In this document: positions 8,251 through 17,843 of the stretch, one piece after another
How positions within the stretch are numbered: position 1 is the stretch's first letter
Layout: each line of letters opens with the position of its first letter
From: a virus
Virus record (IMG/VR): IMGVR_UViG_3300025701_000033
Span: 1 to 33,315 of that record
Length of the DNA: 33,315 bases
Strand: one strand, 5' to 3'
Notes under the pieces: generated by a model
What the model saw: only the letters and a program-made list of their open reading frames with translations
Database searches by the model: none
Told to the model about the DNA's origin: nothing
Program-made: the position numbers and the translations under genes

Positions 8251-9690
8251 ATGGCGAGTACTTTAACTCCAACATTTGGTAGTATTATCCCGAGTCAAAA
8301 GCAGGAATTGCTAAACTCTAACTACCTACAATTTAACAGTGACGCTGCTGGCGACACTAACACATTTGCACAACAATACTTACCTGAGATCTACGAACAA
8401 GAAGTAGAGCGTTACGGAAACCGTACTTTATCTGGATTCTTACGCATGGTTGGTGCTGAAATGCCAATGACTTCTGACCAAGTAATTTGGTCTGAGCAAA
8501 ACAGATTACACATCTCTTACAATGGATGTACTCTTCCTTCTACTTTAACTATTGATTTAGAAACTAACGGAACAACTATTCAAAACGTTATATCTCCAAG
8601 AGCTACTGTTGTGGTATTAGACCCAACGACTGGTTTAGAGGCTAAATGTTTAGTGACTGACTCTGACACAACTACAGGTATAATTACTATACAACCTTAT
8701 ACTGTTGCGGATCTTACTGGCTTCACAGCTACTGGATTGAAAGTTTTTGTATACGGTTCTGAATACCAAAAAGGTGGATCTATTTCAGCTAGTTCGGTAG
8801 GTGCTAACACTGGAACTCAGTACGTAAGTGTTGATCCTCAATTCCAGCAATACTCTAATTCACCAATTATCCTTAAAAGCCAATACGTAGTATCTGGTTC
8901 TGATATGGCACAAATTGGATGGGTTGAAGTTGCAACTGAAGACGGAACATCTGGATATTTATGGTATTTAAAAGCTGAATCTGAAACTCGTTTACGTTTT
9001 GAAGATTACTTAGAAACATCTATGATTGAGGGTGAAAAAGTTGACGGTACTGTATCAGCTATCACTACTGGAAAAGGAACTGAAGGTTTATTCGCTGCTG
9101 TAACCGCGCGTGGTAACGTAAATGTTGGCTTTACAGCAACTGATGGATTAGCTGATTTTGATGCTATCTTGAAAAATTTAGATACTCAAGGAGCAATTGA
9201 AGAAAACATGTTATTCTTACAGAGACAAACATCTCTTGATTTTGACGATATGTTAGCTGCTATTTCAAATGGTAACAACGGTGGAACTGCTTTTGGATTA
9301 TTTGAAAACTCTGAAGAAATGGCTTTGAATCTTGGATTCTCTGGATTCAGAAGAGGTTCTTACGATTTCTATAAGACTGACTGGAAATACTTAAATGATG
9401 CATCTACTCGTGGTGGAGCTGGTGGTAACAACTCTGTTGAGGGTGTATTAATTCCTGCTGGAACTTCTACAGTTTACGATCAAGTATTAGGAACTAACAT
9501 CCGTCGACCATTCTTACATGTACGATACAGAGCTTCACAAGCTGATGATCGTAGATTGAAATCTTGGTTAACTGGTTCTGCTGGAGGAGCTTACACATCT
9601 ACTTTAGATGCTATGGAAGTAAACTTCCTATCTGAAAGATGTTTAGTAACTCAAGCTGCTAACAACTTCGTTCTTTTCAAAGGAGCATAG
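8251..9690 (+). CDS. Major capsid protein
   Basis: A 479-residue protein, starting 16 bases after the scaffold gene. It opens MASTLTPTFGSIIPSQKQELL, followed by an N-arm-like stretch with FAQQYLPEIYEQEVERYGNRTLSGFLRMV, and continues with mixed alpha/beta content and abundant Gly, Ser and Thr. Codon use is the most biased of the window (GGA for Gly, CGT for Arg, TAC, AAC and TTC preferred), as expected for the most abundant phage protein. It is followed directly by the strongest terminator in the window, which would stabilise its mRNA. Presumed HK97 fold, as in all tailed phages. The identification rests on position, expression-type codon use and size; I did not align it. Confidence 0.88.
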   Translation: MASTLTPTFGSIIPSQKQELLNSNYLQFNSDAAGDTNTFAQQYLPEIYEQEVERYGNRTLSGFLRMVGAEMPMTSDQVIWSEQNRLHISYNGCTLPSTLTIDLETNGTTIQNVISPRATVVVLDPTTGLEAKCLVTDSDTTTGIITIQPYTVADLTGFTATGLKVFVYGSEYQKGGSISASSVGANTGTQYVSVDPQFQQYSNSPIILKSQYVVSGSDMAQIGWVEVATEDGTSGYLWYLKAESETRLRFEDYLETSMIEGEKVDGTVSAITTGKGTEGLFAAVTARGNVNVGFTATDGLADFDAILKNLDTQGAIEENMLFLQRQTSLDFDDMLAAISNGNNGGTAFGLFENSEEMALNLGFSGFRRGSYDFYKTDWKYLNDASTRGGAGGNNSVEGVLIPAGTSTVYDQVLGTNIRRPFLHVRYRASQADDRRLKSWLTGSAGGAYTSTLDAMEVNFLSERCLVTQAANNFVLFKGA

Positions 9691-9705
9691 TAATTTATCA
9701 ATAAT

Positions 9706-9733
9706 AATCCCTGCCTTCGGGCGGGGGTTTTTT
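9706..9733 (+). terminator. Rho-independent terminator after the major capsid gene
   Basis: CCCTGCC (9709-9715), a TTCG tetraloop, and GGCGGGG (9720-9726), extended by A-T and wobble pairs at the base, are followed directly by a run of six T residues. The exceptionally GC-rich stem stands out in AT-rich DNA. It separates the packaging/capsid transcription unit from the connector/tail unit. Confidence 0.92.
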
Positions 9734-9808
9734 ATATGACATTAGCCCCTTACTAGTTATATACTATGGCTATTGTCACAATTTTAAACTATTTAATTAT
9801 ATTATATT
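9734..9808 (+). promoter_or_regulatory. Gap after terminator; probable site of a new promoter
   Basis: Transcription probably restarts here because a strong terminator lies just upstream and about 20 kb of co-directional genes lie downstream. I cannot assign convincing promoter boxes. A TTGTCA at 9773-9778 with AT-rich sequence about 17 bases later is the best candidate. The Bacteroidota consensus (TAnnTTTG) is not visible. Confidence 0.35.
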
Positions 9809-9811
9809 ATG
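9791..9811 (+). repeat. 21-nt duplicated leader, copy 2
   Basis: Identical to 7038-7058 (ATTTAATTATATTATATT then ATG). It lies between the capsid terminator and the next gene, again ending at the start codon. Confidence 0.6.
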
Positions 9812-10627
9812 GCTAAAAAAGCTACAGCAGAAACAATCGAGGTTGCACCTCAAGAGGTAGCAGTTAAAACTGCACCACAAAAACCCACAAAACCAACGTG
9901 GGAAATTAAAGATAGAATATACTATCTTAAAGGTAATAAATCTCCTTTAACGTTAACAATACCTAGTAAGCATACACGTAAGCATGCTTTATTATACTTT
10001 GACCCTAAGTTAGGCACGCAAAGGGAAATTAGATATGCAACTAACCAGAGTTCTCCACTTGTTGATGAACAAAAAGGGGAATGCACTATGGGTCATATAA
10101 TTTTTAAAGATGGGGATTTAAAAGTTCCAAAAGAACAACAAAACTTACAAAAACTACTTTCACTTTACCACCCTTTAAAAGGTAAAATGTATGAAGAGTT
10201 TAGTGCTGTTGAAGAAGCAGAAGATCAATTAGATATTTTAGATCTTCAAATTGACGCTTTAAACGCAGCTAGATCAATGGACGTAGATCAAGCAGAAGCA
10301 ATATTAAGAGTTGAACTAGGGTCTAAAGTTAACTCGATGAGTTCTAAAGAGCTTAGAAGAGACTTACTTTTATTCGCTAGACAAAACCCTGCATTGTTTA
10401 TAAACTTAGCTAACGATGAAAATGTTATGCTACGAAACTTTGCCATCAGAGCTTCTGAGGCAAGTATAATTAAATTATCTCAGGATCAAAGAACTTTCAC
10501 GTGGGGATCAAACGGTAGAAAATTAATGAATGTACCATTTGATGAAAATCCTTTCTCAGCTTTCGCGGCTTTCTTAAAAACCGACGAAGGTGTTGAAATT
10601 TACAAGTCTATAGATAAAAAACTATAA
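9809..10627 (+). CDS. Capsid-adjacent protein of unknown function
   Basis: A 272-residue protein. The N-terminus is a low-complexity Ala/Pro/Lys/Val stretch (1-30). A probable beta-rich part with WEIKDRIYYLKGNKSPLTLTI and ALLYFDPKLGTQREIRYA follows (about 31-90). The remainder is helical (about 130-220: LDILDLQIDALNAARSM; LLLFARQNPALFINLANDEN). It ends with EGVEIYKSIDKKL. It is the first gene after the capsid terminator and shares the capsid operon's duplicated leader with the scaffold gene, which suggests coordinated late expression. A head decoration or head-completion role is possible by position only; I do not recognise a family. Confidence 0.75.
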   Translation: MAKKATAETIEVAPQEVAVKTAPQKPTKPTWEIKDRIYYLKGNKSPLTLTIPSKHTRKHALLYFDPKLGTQREIRYATNQSSPLVDEQKGECTMGHIIFKDGDLKVPKEQQNLQKLLSLYHPLKGKMYEEFSAVEEAEDQLDILDLQIDALNAARSMDVDQAEAILRVELGSKVNSMSSKELRRDLLLFARQNPALFINLANDENVMLRNFAIRASEASIIKLSQDQRTFTWGSNGRKLMNVPFDENPFSAFAAFLKTDEGVEIYKSIDKKL

Positions 10628-10640
10628 AAACAAGTAATAC

Positions 10641-10681
10641 TATAGTAGCTAGGTCACTTTTAAAGTGGCCTAATTACTATA
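10641..10681. repeat. Long near-perfect inverted repeat between genes
   Basis: Arms 10641-10659 (TATAGTAGCTAGGTCACTT) and 10663-10681 (AAGTGGCCTAATTACTATA) pair over 19 bases with one C-A mismatch and two wobbles around a 3-base loop. Downstream on the plus strand there is an A-run, not a T-run, so it is not a standard terminator in the gene direction. It may be an RNA processing or stabilising hairpin, or a protein-binding site. Confidence 0.8.
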
Positions 10682-10697
10682 ATTAAAAAAATAACAA

Positions 10698-11456
10698 ATG
10701 GCGGTAAATGTAAACACTGTGTATCAAACGGTCTTGTATATATTAAACAAAGAACAAAGAGGTTACGTTACACCTGCTGAATTCAACAGCTTAGCGGCTC
10801 AGGTTCAGTTGGAAATATTTGAATCATATTTTCCAGATGGAAATCAATTAAATAGACCGAATCAAAATAATAGTCAAAATGACACTGAGTTTTTCAATAT
10901 GTCTAAAGACATACAATCAAAATTAACGCCGTTTGAACAAGAATTACAATTAACTATAAACGCAGAAAATGCTTTTATTCAACCTCAGTTGTCAGATACT
11001 GGTTCTATAAATAGAACTGTGCGTAAATTTGGGTCTATTATATCAACGTATGATGGTCAAACTAAATACGATTCAATAACTCAGTTTACTTCAAAAAGTG
11101 ATTACAACAAAATAGTAAGATCAAAACTAACTCTACCTACAAAAAAAAATCCAATATACTACTTAAGCAGTGGCACATCTACTAGTTCTTCTTTAATAAT
11201 AAACCCTCTTCCAGACTCTGTATTAGCTAATTGCGTGGTTTACCCATTAAATCCAAATTGGAACTTCACAATTGGTAGTTCCGGTCAATACTTACACAGT
11301 TCTACAAACTCTGTTAATTTTGAACTAGATAATTCAGAGCAAACAAATATAGTTATGCATATATTAAAATATTGCGGAGTTATAATAAATGACCCTACTG
11401 TTATACAGGCGGCTGCTCAAGATATTCAACAAAATTCAATTAACGAAAAAAGCTAA
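10698..11456 (+). CDS. Probable head-tail connector / neck protein
   Basis: A 252-residue protein. The N-terminal part (about 1-45: VYQTVLYILNKEQRGYVTPAEFNSLAAQVQLEIFE) is a helical segment that I associate with a conserved structural protein following the capsid gene in Bacteroidota phages, including crAss-like ones. The rest is beta-rich and polar (LTLPTKKNPIYYLSSG; SSLIINPLPDS). It lacks membrane segments. Placed before another connector-like protein and the long tail genes, it is likely to form a ring between portal and tail. The next gene starts 3 bases after its stop. Virion role is well supported by context; exact ring identity is inference. Confidence 0.65.
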   Translation: MAVNVNTVYQTVLYILNKEQRGYVTPAEFNSLAAQVQLEIFESYFPDGNQLNRPNQNNSQNDTEFFNMSKDIQSKLTPFEQELQLTINAENAFIQPQLSDTGSINRTVRKFGSIISTYDGQTKYDSITQFTSKSDYNKIVRSKLTLPTKKNPIYYLSSGTSTSSSLIINPLPDSVLANCVVYPLNPNWNFTIGSSGQYLHSSTNSVNFELDNSEQTNIVMHILKYCGVIINDPTVIQAAAQDIQQNSINEKS

Positions 11457-11459
11457 TAA

Positions 11460-12686
11460 ATGAGTTTAATAACTGAAACAAACCAACAATATTATCAAGG
11501 TGCTCAAGGCTTTAGAGGTGACGGTGATAAGCTGTCTTTCCCAACAACTTTCGACACGGATTTAATCTTAGGTAACTTCGATCCTAATGATATTAACTAT
11601 TCTTTAAATAACTTTAAACTATACACTAGCCAAACTGGTTTACCAGGTGATTACGAAGAGTATATTACAGAGTTTTCTGTTGTAGATAACGCTATAGTAT
11701 TTCCTGCAGGTTCTGAACCAGCGCTTGGTTTATACATAGTTGTTCAGTTAAAAAAACTAGACGGAGGACTTTATGGTAATGACGAAACCGCTAAAGCCTA
11801 CGGTCAAATCGTTGAAGACAACTACGGTAGCTATTCTTATATATCGTTAAACGATGCTATAGACAACTTCATGGTTGGTTACGTAGGTGATGGCAAGTTA
11901 ATACAAACGGCTAAAAAATCAGATGTTTTATTTTTTGCTAAAAGAGGCTTACAAGAGTTTAGTTATGATACTTTAAAAAGTATAAAAACATCAGAGCTAA
12001 CAATACCACCAAGCCTAACACTGCCGCTGCCTCAAGATTACGTTAACTATGTTAGAGTATCTTGGACAGATAGACATGGTGTTAAGCATATTATATATCC
12101 GGCTAATAATTTAACAAACAGCCCATATTACACAAACATACAAGACTCTAAAGGCATACCAACTCAAGATAATTTTGGAGAAAACGTAGAAGGTACTTCT
12201 ATCATACAAGAAAGATGGCACAGTAATAGCGACGAAGCATTGAACGATTACTTAGCTAACAACCCAGACACTTTAGGGTCTAACTTTGTTGGTAGTAGTA
12301 ATTTCTCAAGTGCAAATCCTAGGCAGAGATACGGTTTAGACCCTCAATATGCTCAGAGCAATGGTTATTTTAATTTAAACGAAAGAGAAGGTAAAATATC
12401 TTTTTCAAGCGGCTTAGTTAATGAGCTTATATTGCTAGAATATATATCTGATGGTTTGGCGTACGATACTGACACTAAGATACCTAAAATGGCTGAAGAG
12501 GCTTTGTATGCACATGTACTACACGCTATCATATCTACTCGCGCTAATCAACCTGAGTATGTAGTTCAAAGATTGAAAAAAGAGAGATCTGCTAAATTAA
12601 GAAATGCAAAAATAAGATTATCTAATATAAAGACTGGAGAGATTACTCAAGTTATGAGAGGTAAGTCTAAATGGATTAAACACTAA
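11460..12686 (+). CDS. Probable head-tail adaptor / tail ring protein
   Basis: A 408-residue protein. The N-terminal third is beta-rich (DGDKLSFPTTFDTDLILGNF; residues up to about 125). A conserved helical core follows at about 133-190 (LNDAIDNFMVGYVGDGKLI, then DVLFFAKRGLQEFSYDTLK), with LPLPQDYVNYVRVSWTDRHG at about 195-215. This core, with 'FFAKRG.QEF.YD' and 'LP.DYV.Y.RV', is a pattern I know from virion connector proteins of crAss-like and related phages. The C-terminal part (about 330-400) is helical and basic (HVLHAIISTRANQPEYVVQR; KKERSAKLRNAKIRLSN). It would sit between portal and tail. The gene is packed between two structural genes (3- and 6-base gaps). Confidence 0.68.
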   Translation: MSLITETNQQYYQGAQGFRGDGDKLSFPTTFDTDLILGNFDPNDINYSLNNFKLYTSQTGLPGDYEEYITEFSVVDNAIVFPAGSEPALGLYIVVQLKKLDGGLYGNDETAKAYGQIVEDNYGSYSYISLNDAIDNFMVGYVGDGKLIQTAKKSDVLFFAKRGLQEFSYDTLKSIKTSELTIPPSLTLPLPQDYVNYVRVSWTDRHGVKHIIYPANNLTNSPYYTNIQDSKGIPTQDNFGENVEGTSIIQERWHSNSDEALNDYLANNPDTLGSNFVGSSNFSSANPRQRYGLDPQYAQSNGYFNLNEREGKISFSSGLVNELILLEYISDGLAYDTDTKIPKMAEEALYAHVLHAIISTRANQPEYVVQRLKKERSAKLRNAKIRLSNIKTGEITQVMRGKSKWIKH

Positions 12687-12692
12687 AATTAA

Positions 12693-15600
12693 ATGGCTAA
12701 AGCTATAAATACTTTTTTAAAGTCTAAGATGAATAAGGACTTAGACGCCCGCTTAATACCAAACGGAGAATATAGAGATGCTTACAACATACAAGTCAGT
12801 CGTTCTGATGGAGACGGTGTTGGTACTGTTGAAAACATTTTAGGTAACTATCCTGTTTTTGATTTTGAAGCTATAACAGGTGTTAGTAACTTATATTGCA
12901 TAGGTCATTTAGAAGATGATAATTCTAACACTGTTTTTTTATTTTTAACAGATAATCCAGATCCAAGTAGACTCAATTTAGATTATTACCCAACAGGTGT
13001 TGGTTCTAATCATTTTGTATTCGCGTGCAATCCTAACGCTCAAGCACCCGTGTGCTTAGTTAAAGGAGCTTTTTTAAACTTTTCCAAAAAAAATCCAATA
13101 TATGGAGTAAATCTTTTAGAAACATTGCTGTTTTGGACTGACAATAGAAATCAACCTAGAAAAATAAATATAGAACTAGCAAATCCAACAGGTTTTTTTT
13201 CAGCGGCAACATACTACACAACAGAGGATCAAATATCTGTTGCTAAGTACAATCCTTATGCGTGCATGGAGCTTTATGAAGAAAGCTATTTGTCAGCTGC
13301 AGGCGGTGAATATGAAAGCACGATGTATGACGTTAGCTCGTTGTATTATCCCAACGGAGGAGCAGGTAATGTTTTAAGTAGAGAAAGTAACACAGTGGTT
13401 AGAGTAACATCTTTTAAAGGTGATATACAGACAAACGCATTAACAGTATACGACTCTGGCGCTACCGTTTCTGTTCTAGGTAATCCTGCTTTTGGGGGTG
13501 GACTAACGCCAGTTACTGGAGCTACAGTTCAGTCAGCTACATATGACGACACAACTACACCCTCAACTCCATTTTGGGAAATAACAATAACAGGAGGAAT
13601 ACTACCACTAACGCTTAATACTAATGAAAAAATAGTATTAAATCCAAACCCTTATTATAATGCTAATTTCTCAGGAGATCCAGATTTTTTAGAAGATAAA
13701 TTTGTTAGATTTTCTTACAGATTTAGGTTTGATGATAATGAATATTCTGTATTTGCCCCTTTTACTCAAATAGCATTTATACCAAAGCAAGACGGGTATT
13801 TTATGTATGTAAAAGAAAACACCCTTAATTTGCAAGAGCTAGATAATCAAGCTGATGCTTATAGAAGTACAGTTGTTTATTTTGTAGAAAACAAATTAGA
13901 TAAAATAAAACTTAGAATACCTCTACCATCTTTAAACTACAACTTAAGAAATAGTTTAAAAATAAAAGAAATAGACATACTATACAAGGAGTCAAACTCT
14001 TTAGCTGTTAAAGTTGTTGATACCGTTACTATAAGCGATGTTGCAACTTCTTCTGGAACGTTTACTGTTAATGGAGCTGTTCCAGCTTCTACCACAATTG
14101 TTATAGACAATCTACAGGGAGGTATAAGCGTTGGTAGTATCATATCAGGTACTGGTATTGTTGGTAAACCAAAAGTTTTAACATATGCGCCTACAGACGT
14201 AAACAATCCTTCTATTGGTGGAGAAATAACTTTAGACTTAATTCAAACGTTAGAGAACAATGCTATTTTAACTTCTAACGAACCTAGTTATTATGTTTAT
14301 GATTATTTATCTAAAAAACCTTTTAAAACTTTACCAGAAAAAGATTTAACTAGAGTTTACGATAAAATTCCAGTAAGATCTCTTTCTCAAGAAATCGCTG
14401 GTAATAGAGTTGTATATGGAAACTATCAAAACAAGCACACGCCACCACAGTCTTTAAACTACAATGTATCTGTTTCCAACAAATCTGAGTTTAAATTAAA
14501 CGAAAACGAAGCAACATATAATGGTGGAGCTGGAACTATAGCTCCCGGGCAGCCTATAGATATAGATTTAATACCTGGAAGTAGTCTTATTCCTGGTAGT
14601 GTATTATCTTCAAATACACCTGGGGTTGTAATACCTCCTGAAACTTTAGTGTCTTCAACAAACAATAACGGTGAAGGTGTTTTTATAACAGGGTTATTAA
14701 ACTCCTCTGGAACGTCAGATGATTTTCTTGTAAAAGAAACAAATGGTTTTATACCAGTAGGCGCGGTAGTTAGTGGAAATGGAGTTATTCCAGGAACAAC
14801 TGTGCTTTCGGTGGTCGTAGGAGGAGGTTCACTTGGTGATAATGAGCAATATGTAACATGTTCATCTATTGTAACATTGGTGGAAAATCAACCAATTTAT
14901 TTTGGCTCAACTTCACAAACAGAAGCTGTAATATCGGTAAGTAGAGAAGTAACTTTTCCAGCTGGAGTAGTTGATTTAGATTTTGAACCAGAATCAAATG
15001 TAATTAACACCACTAGTATTATAGAATACCCTAACAGCTCTTTAAAACAAAACAGAAACTACCAAGTAGGAGTTCTTTTGTCTGATAAGTTTGGTAGAAC
15101 GTCGACTGTTATTTTATCTAATAATAAAGAAATTGTAAGGGTTTTTGGACAAGCTTTTTCTGGTTCAACTGTTTACTCTCCTTATTCTGATATTTCACAA
15201 ACGCCATCTGATTGGCCTGGTGATTCTTTGAAAGTACTATTTAATGAAGTAATATCGTCTACTAGAGACCTAAACACGGGCACTCCAGGTTTATATAATG
15301 GAGATGTAACCAGCTTAGATTACAACCCGCTAGGATGGTACTCTTTTAAAATAGTTGTTAAACAAACTGAGCAAGAGTATTACAACGTCTATTTACCAGG
15401 TATAATGGCTTCATATCCAGAAGATGCTACTCTAGAACTAGGTAATACTTCTCACGCTATACTTATAAATGATAATATAAACAAAGTGCCTAGAGACCTG
15501 TCACAGGTTGGTCCTCAGCAAAAGCAGTTTAGAAGTTCTGTGCAACTTTACGGTAGAGTTCAAAACACTAATATAGAAATAGATCCAACAACAGACTTGG

Positions 15601-17813
15601 GCAGTTCAAACGAGCAGTATTACCCCGGAAGATCTTCAGACACTGTTTCAACTATATCTACTCTAAATGATTTATTTGAGTATAATCCTTCTGAAGTGCC
15701 AAGGCCTAATTATTTCCCTCAATTTTATTCTATTGAGTCAAATCCTTTGGTAGCTAGAATAAGTACGGAATCTAAAATAGGTCAAATATCAACAACCAAC
15801 TTTGACACCGTAACTGCTAATATAGCCGAATCTGCTACGACTGATACTTTTAGGTTAGTAGACATTGCAGGTGATACATCTACTATTATTCCTGGAGATA
15901 TAGTTTTATCTAATAATTTTCCAAAAGACTTAAAAGTTGTTCAGTTTTTAAACGGAGCATCTGCTGGATCGGCTCAAGTAACAGCTGGAACACCTGCAGG
16001 TGGAGATACTTCTTTTACTGTAGACGCTATACCAACTGGAGGTGCTGGAAACGGAACTTTAGTTACCGCAAATGGTATTCCAGCTGGAACAGCTATAACA
16101 AACATATCTGGAACAGCACCAAACGTAATCTTGACGGTTAGTAATATTGTTAATGTATCAAGTGGAACAAACATAACCTATACTACAGCTCCTACTTTAC
16201 AAGTTGATACTCCTCAAACAGTAACTTTAGATCAAACAATAACTATAATACCTGATTCTACACCTGGTATTCAGTACTTGGCTGTTTACGAAACTAAACC
16301 TGTTGAAAGTTTATTAGATATATTTTGGGAAACATCAACCTCTGGTTTAATATCCGACTTAAATAACGCTATTATAAACCAAGACTCTGCTGGAGCTAAT
16401 TTAACTGAATTTAACCAAACTCCTTTTACAGAGGGATTAGCTTTGGGTGGAAATGTATTATCGGCTCCTTTCTATGTGTTAGACAATTTTGGTAGTTTAG
16501 TTTCTATAATTGACATTACAACACCGCTAGAGTTAGTAGAAGTTAGTAATGGCGTACAGGATATAACCGATTTGAACTATTTTACTTTAGTGCAAACGTC
16601 ACCTAATCAAAATGAGTTTCAAATAATAACAACAGCGGCTTACTACAATGATATATATTTTGGTGAAGATGATAGTTCTAGTCCTCCTAGCTCACGTTCT
16701 TTTTCATTAAAATTTACAGCAGTTGTAAATGGTCAAAATTTAGATGTCACTAGAGATTTAATACTAGCTAATGTAGCACCAATAATAAATCTTCCACTAA
16801 ACGGTACAACTTTTAACATAACAAATAACACTGAAAACATAACCACTATTGACTGCGTAAATGGAGCAGATAATGTAAATTTAGCTTCACTATTTTCAAA
16901 TGGCAGCTGCACAATAACATCTCAAACAAACTCTCAAGGTGATGTAAATTATTTTGACATATTAGACGAGCCTACGATAGTTGGTGGTGAGGCTAAGTTT
17001 CAATTAATAAATACTCAAGTAGGTAACGTTCCTGTAGATAGATACGAATTAACTATATGCATTCAAGATGCTGGAGGTCAAAACGATCAAGACTGTATAG
17101 ATATAGTCATCGACTTTGGAGCAAAAGTAAGAAATGTAAAGCAGTTTTCATACTCTAGGAAGTTCCGAAGGAAATACGCTCAAACAGGTGGCGCTGGTAA
17201 TGCAGGCGGCGATGACACGTGGTATCAAACTATAACAGTTTTTGAAGTATACGGCGGTGCTAGTAGTGCGGCTTGGGGTTGGTATTTGTATAATGGCCCC
17301 TGGTCTAACGAAAGTAGTCTAGAGAGTTTAACAACTTTAAGTTTTAGCACAGAGTTTGGTTTAGATAACCCTCCAAACAGATTCATCTCTCAATATCCTA
17401 CTGGATATGGTGGGTATGCGCCAGTTCAAACAATGTTTGGACCAATCCAACCACCTTTAACAAGCGTACTTGGAGGAAATGGTTTTATAACTATAGATTT
17501 TGCAACTGTAAACATTCCACCTTTATATGAAAGCATAAGATTCTCTAATGTTTCAGAACAAGCAGTTATAGATCTTTGGCTGGCTGACACCGAAACGTAC
17601 GGTTATTTTGCGACACTTCTTCCTGCTTCTACACCAGGCCAGGTTGGTAATTACGCAATAACAGACACTGGTAATAATGCTGCTCCCAATATAGGTAACT
17701 TTGGTTGGCGCCCTTCTTCCTATCCAACACCAACACCTGTTACAGTTGCTACGTTTGATATAGACGAAAACAATTATGACGTAGACAGCATAGCTTGGCA
17801 GGTTAATGTGTAA
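12693..17813 (+). CDS. Very large tail protein with repeated beta modules (stabilisation-like N-terminus)
   Basis: A 1706-residue protein. The N-terminus (FLKSKMNKDLDARLIPNGEY, then RDAYNIQVSRSDGDGVGTVEN) resembles the opening of tail-stabilisation proteins (P22 gp10-like) annotated in crAss-like phages; these cap the connector and have beta-propeller cores. The body is almost all beta, rich in Thr, Asn, Ser and Gly. At least four short modules with an SG-x-G-[IV]-P-x-x-T-x-[VI] type core occur (near residues 479, 633, 690 and 1125). A cadherin/Ig-like segment with paired cysteines lies at about 1365-1480. The C-terminal region is Trp/Tyr/Gly-rich (GAGNAGGDDTWYQTITVFEV; AAWGWYLYNG) and may be a receptor-binding tip. 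It is probably a tail spike or stabilisation component; the division of labour with the next gene is unresolved. Confidence 0.65.
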   Translation: MAKAINTFLKSKMNKDLDARLIPNGEYRDAYNIQVSRSDGDGVGTVENILGNYPVFDFEAITGVSNLYCIGHLEDDNSNTVFLFLTDNPDPSRLNLDYYPTGVGSNHFVFACNPNAQAPVCLVKGAFLNFSKKNPIYGVNLLETLLFWTDNRNQPRKINIELANPTGFFSAATYYTTEDQISVAKYNPYACMELYEESYLSAAGGEYESTMYDVSSLYYPNGGAGNVLSRESNTVVRVTSFKGDIQTNALTVYDSGATVSVLGNPAFGGGLTPVTGATVQSATYDDTTTPSTPFWEITITGGILPLTLNTNEKIVLNPNPYYNANFSGDPDFLEDKFVRFSYRFRFDDNEYSVFAPFTQIAFIPKQDGYFMYVKENTLNLQELDNQADAYRSTVVYFVENKLDKIKLRIPLPSLNYNLRNSLKIKEIDILYKESNSLAVKVVDTVTISDVATSSGTFTVNGAVPASTTIVIDNLQGGISVGSIISGTGIVGKPKVLTYAPTDVNNPSIGGEITLDLIQTLENNAILTSNEPSYYVYDYLSKKPFKTLPEKDLTRVYDKIPVRSLSQEIAGNRVVYGNYQNKHTPPQSLNYNVSVSNKSEFKLNENEATYNGGAGTIAPGQPIDIDLIPGSSLIPGSVLSSNTPGVVIPPETLVSSTNNNGEGVFITGLLNSSGTSDDFLVKETNGFIPVGAVVSGNGVIPGTTVLSVVVGGGSLGDNEQYVTCSSIVTLVENQPIYFGSTSQTEAVISVSREVTFPAGVVDLDFEPESNVINTTSIIEYPNSSLKQNRNYQVGVLLSDKFGRTSTVILSNNKEIVRVFGQAFSGSTVYSPYSDISQTPSDWPGDSLKVLFNEVISSTRDLNTGTPGLYNGDVTSLDYNPLGWYSFKIVVKQTEQEYYNVYLPGIMASYPEDATLELGNTSHAILINDNINKVPRDLSQVGPQQKQFRSSVQLYGRVQNTNIEIDPTTDLGSSNEQYYPGRSSDTVSTISTLNDLFEYNPSEVPRPNYFPQFYSIESNPLVARISTESKIGQISTTNFDTVTANIAESATTDTFRLVDIAGDTSTIIPGDIVLSNNFPKDLKVVQFLNGASAGSAQVTAGTPAGGDTSFTVDAIPTGGAGNGTLVTANGIPAGTAITNISGTAPNVILTVSNIVNVSSGTNITYTTAPTLQVDTPQTVTLDQTITIIPDSTPGIQYLAVYETKPVESLLDIFWETSTSGLISDLNNAIINQDSAGANLTEFNQTPFTEGLALGGNVLSAPFYVLDNFGSLVSIIDITTPLELVEVSNGVQDITDLNYFTLVQTSPNQNEFQIITTAAYYNDIYFGEDDSSSPPSSRSFSLKFTAVVNGQNLDVTRDLILANVAPIINLPLNGTTFNITNNTENITTIDCVNGADNVNLASLFSNGSCTITSQTNSQGDVNYFDILDEPTIVGGEAKFQLINTQVGNVPVDRYELTICIQDAGGQNDQDCIDIVIDFGAKVRNVKQFSYSRKFRRKYAQTGGAGNAGGDDTWYQTITVFEVYGGASSAAWGWYLYNGPWSNESSLESLTTLSFSTEFGLDNPPNRFISQYPTGYGGYAPVQTMFGPIQPPLTSVLGGNGFITIDFATVNIPPLYESIRFSNVSEQAVIDLWLADTETYGYFATLLPASTPGQVGNYAITDTGNNAAPNIGNFGWRPSSYPTPTPVTVATFDIDENNYDVDSIAWQVNV

Positions 17814-17821
17814 TTTAAGTT

Positions 17822-17835
17822 AAAAATAAGTAATA
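17822..17835 (+). repeat. AAAAAYAAGTAATA intergenic motif (one of three)
   Basis: AAAAATAAGTAATA between two tail genes. Near-identical copies (AAAAACAAGTAATA) occur just after stop codons at 1081-1094 and 10626-10639. All three are in the plus orientation and just before a gene. It may be a promoter or RNA-processing element, but low complexity limits confidence. Confidence 0.45.
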
Positions 17836-17843
17836 TTATATAA

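Noticed and set aside
9773-9803. Sigma-70-like promoter (TTGTCA, about 17 bases, AT-rich -10)
   Set aside because: The -10 box is weak and the likely host group uses a different consensus; kept only as a low-confidence regulatory gap.
9766-9816. 16-residue hydrophobic leader peptide (MAIVTILNYLIILYYG) overlapping the next start
   Set aside because: Possible attenuation-type leader, but such A/T-rich short frames are expected by chance and there is no ribosome-binding site or regulatory hairpin.
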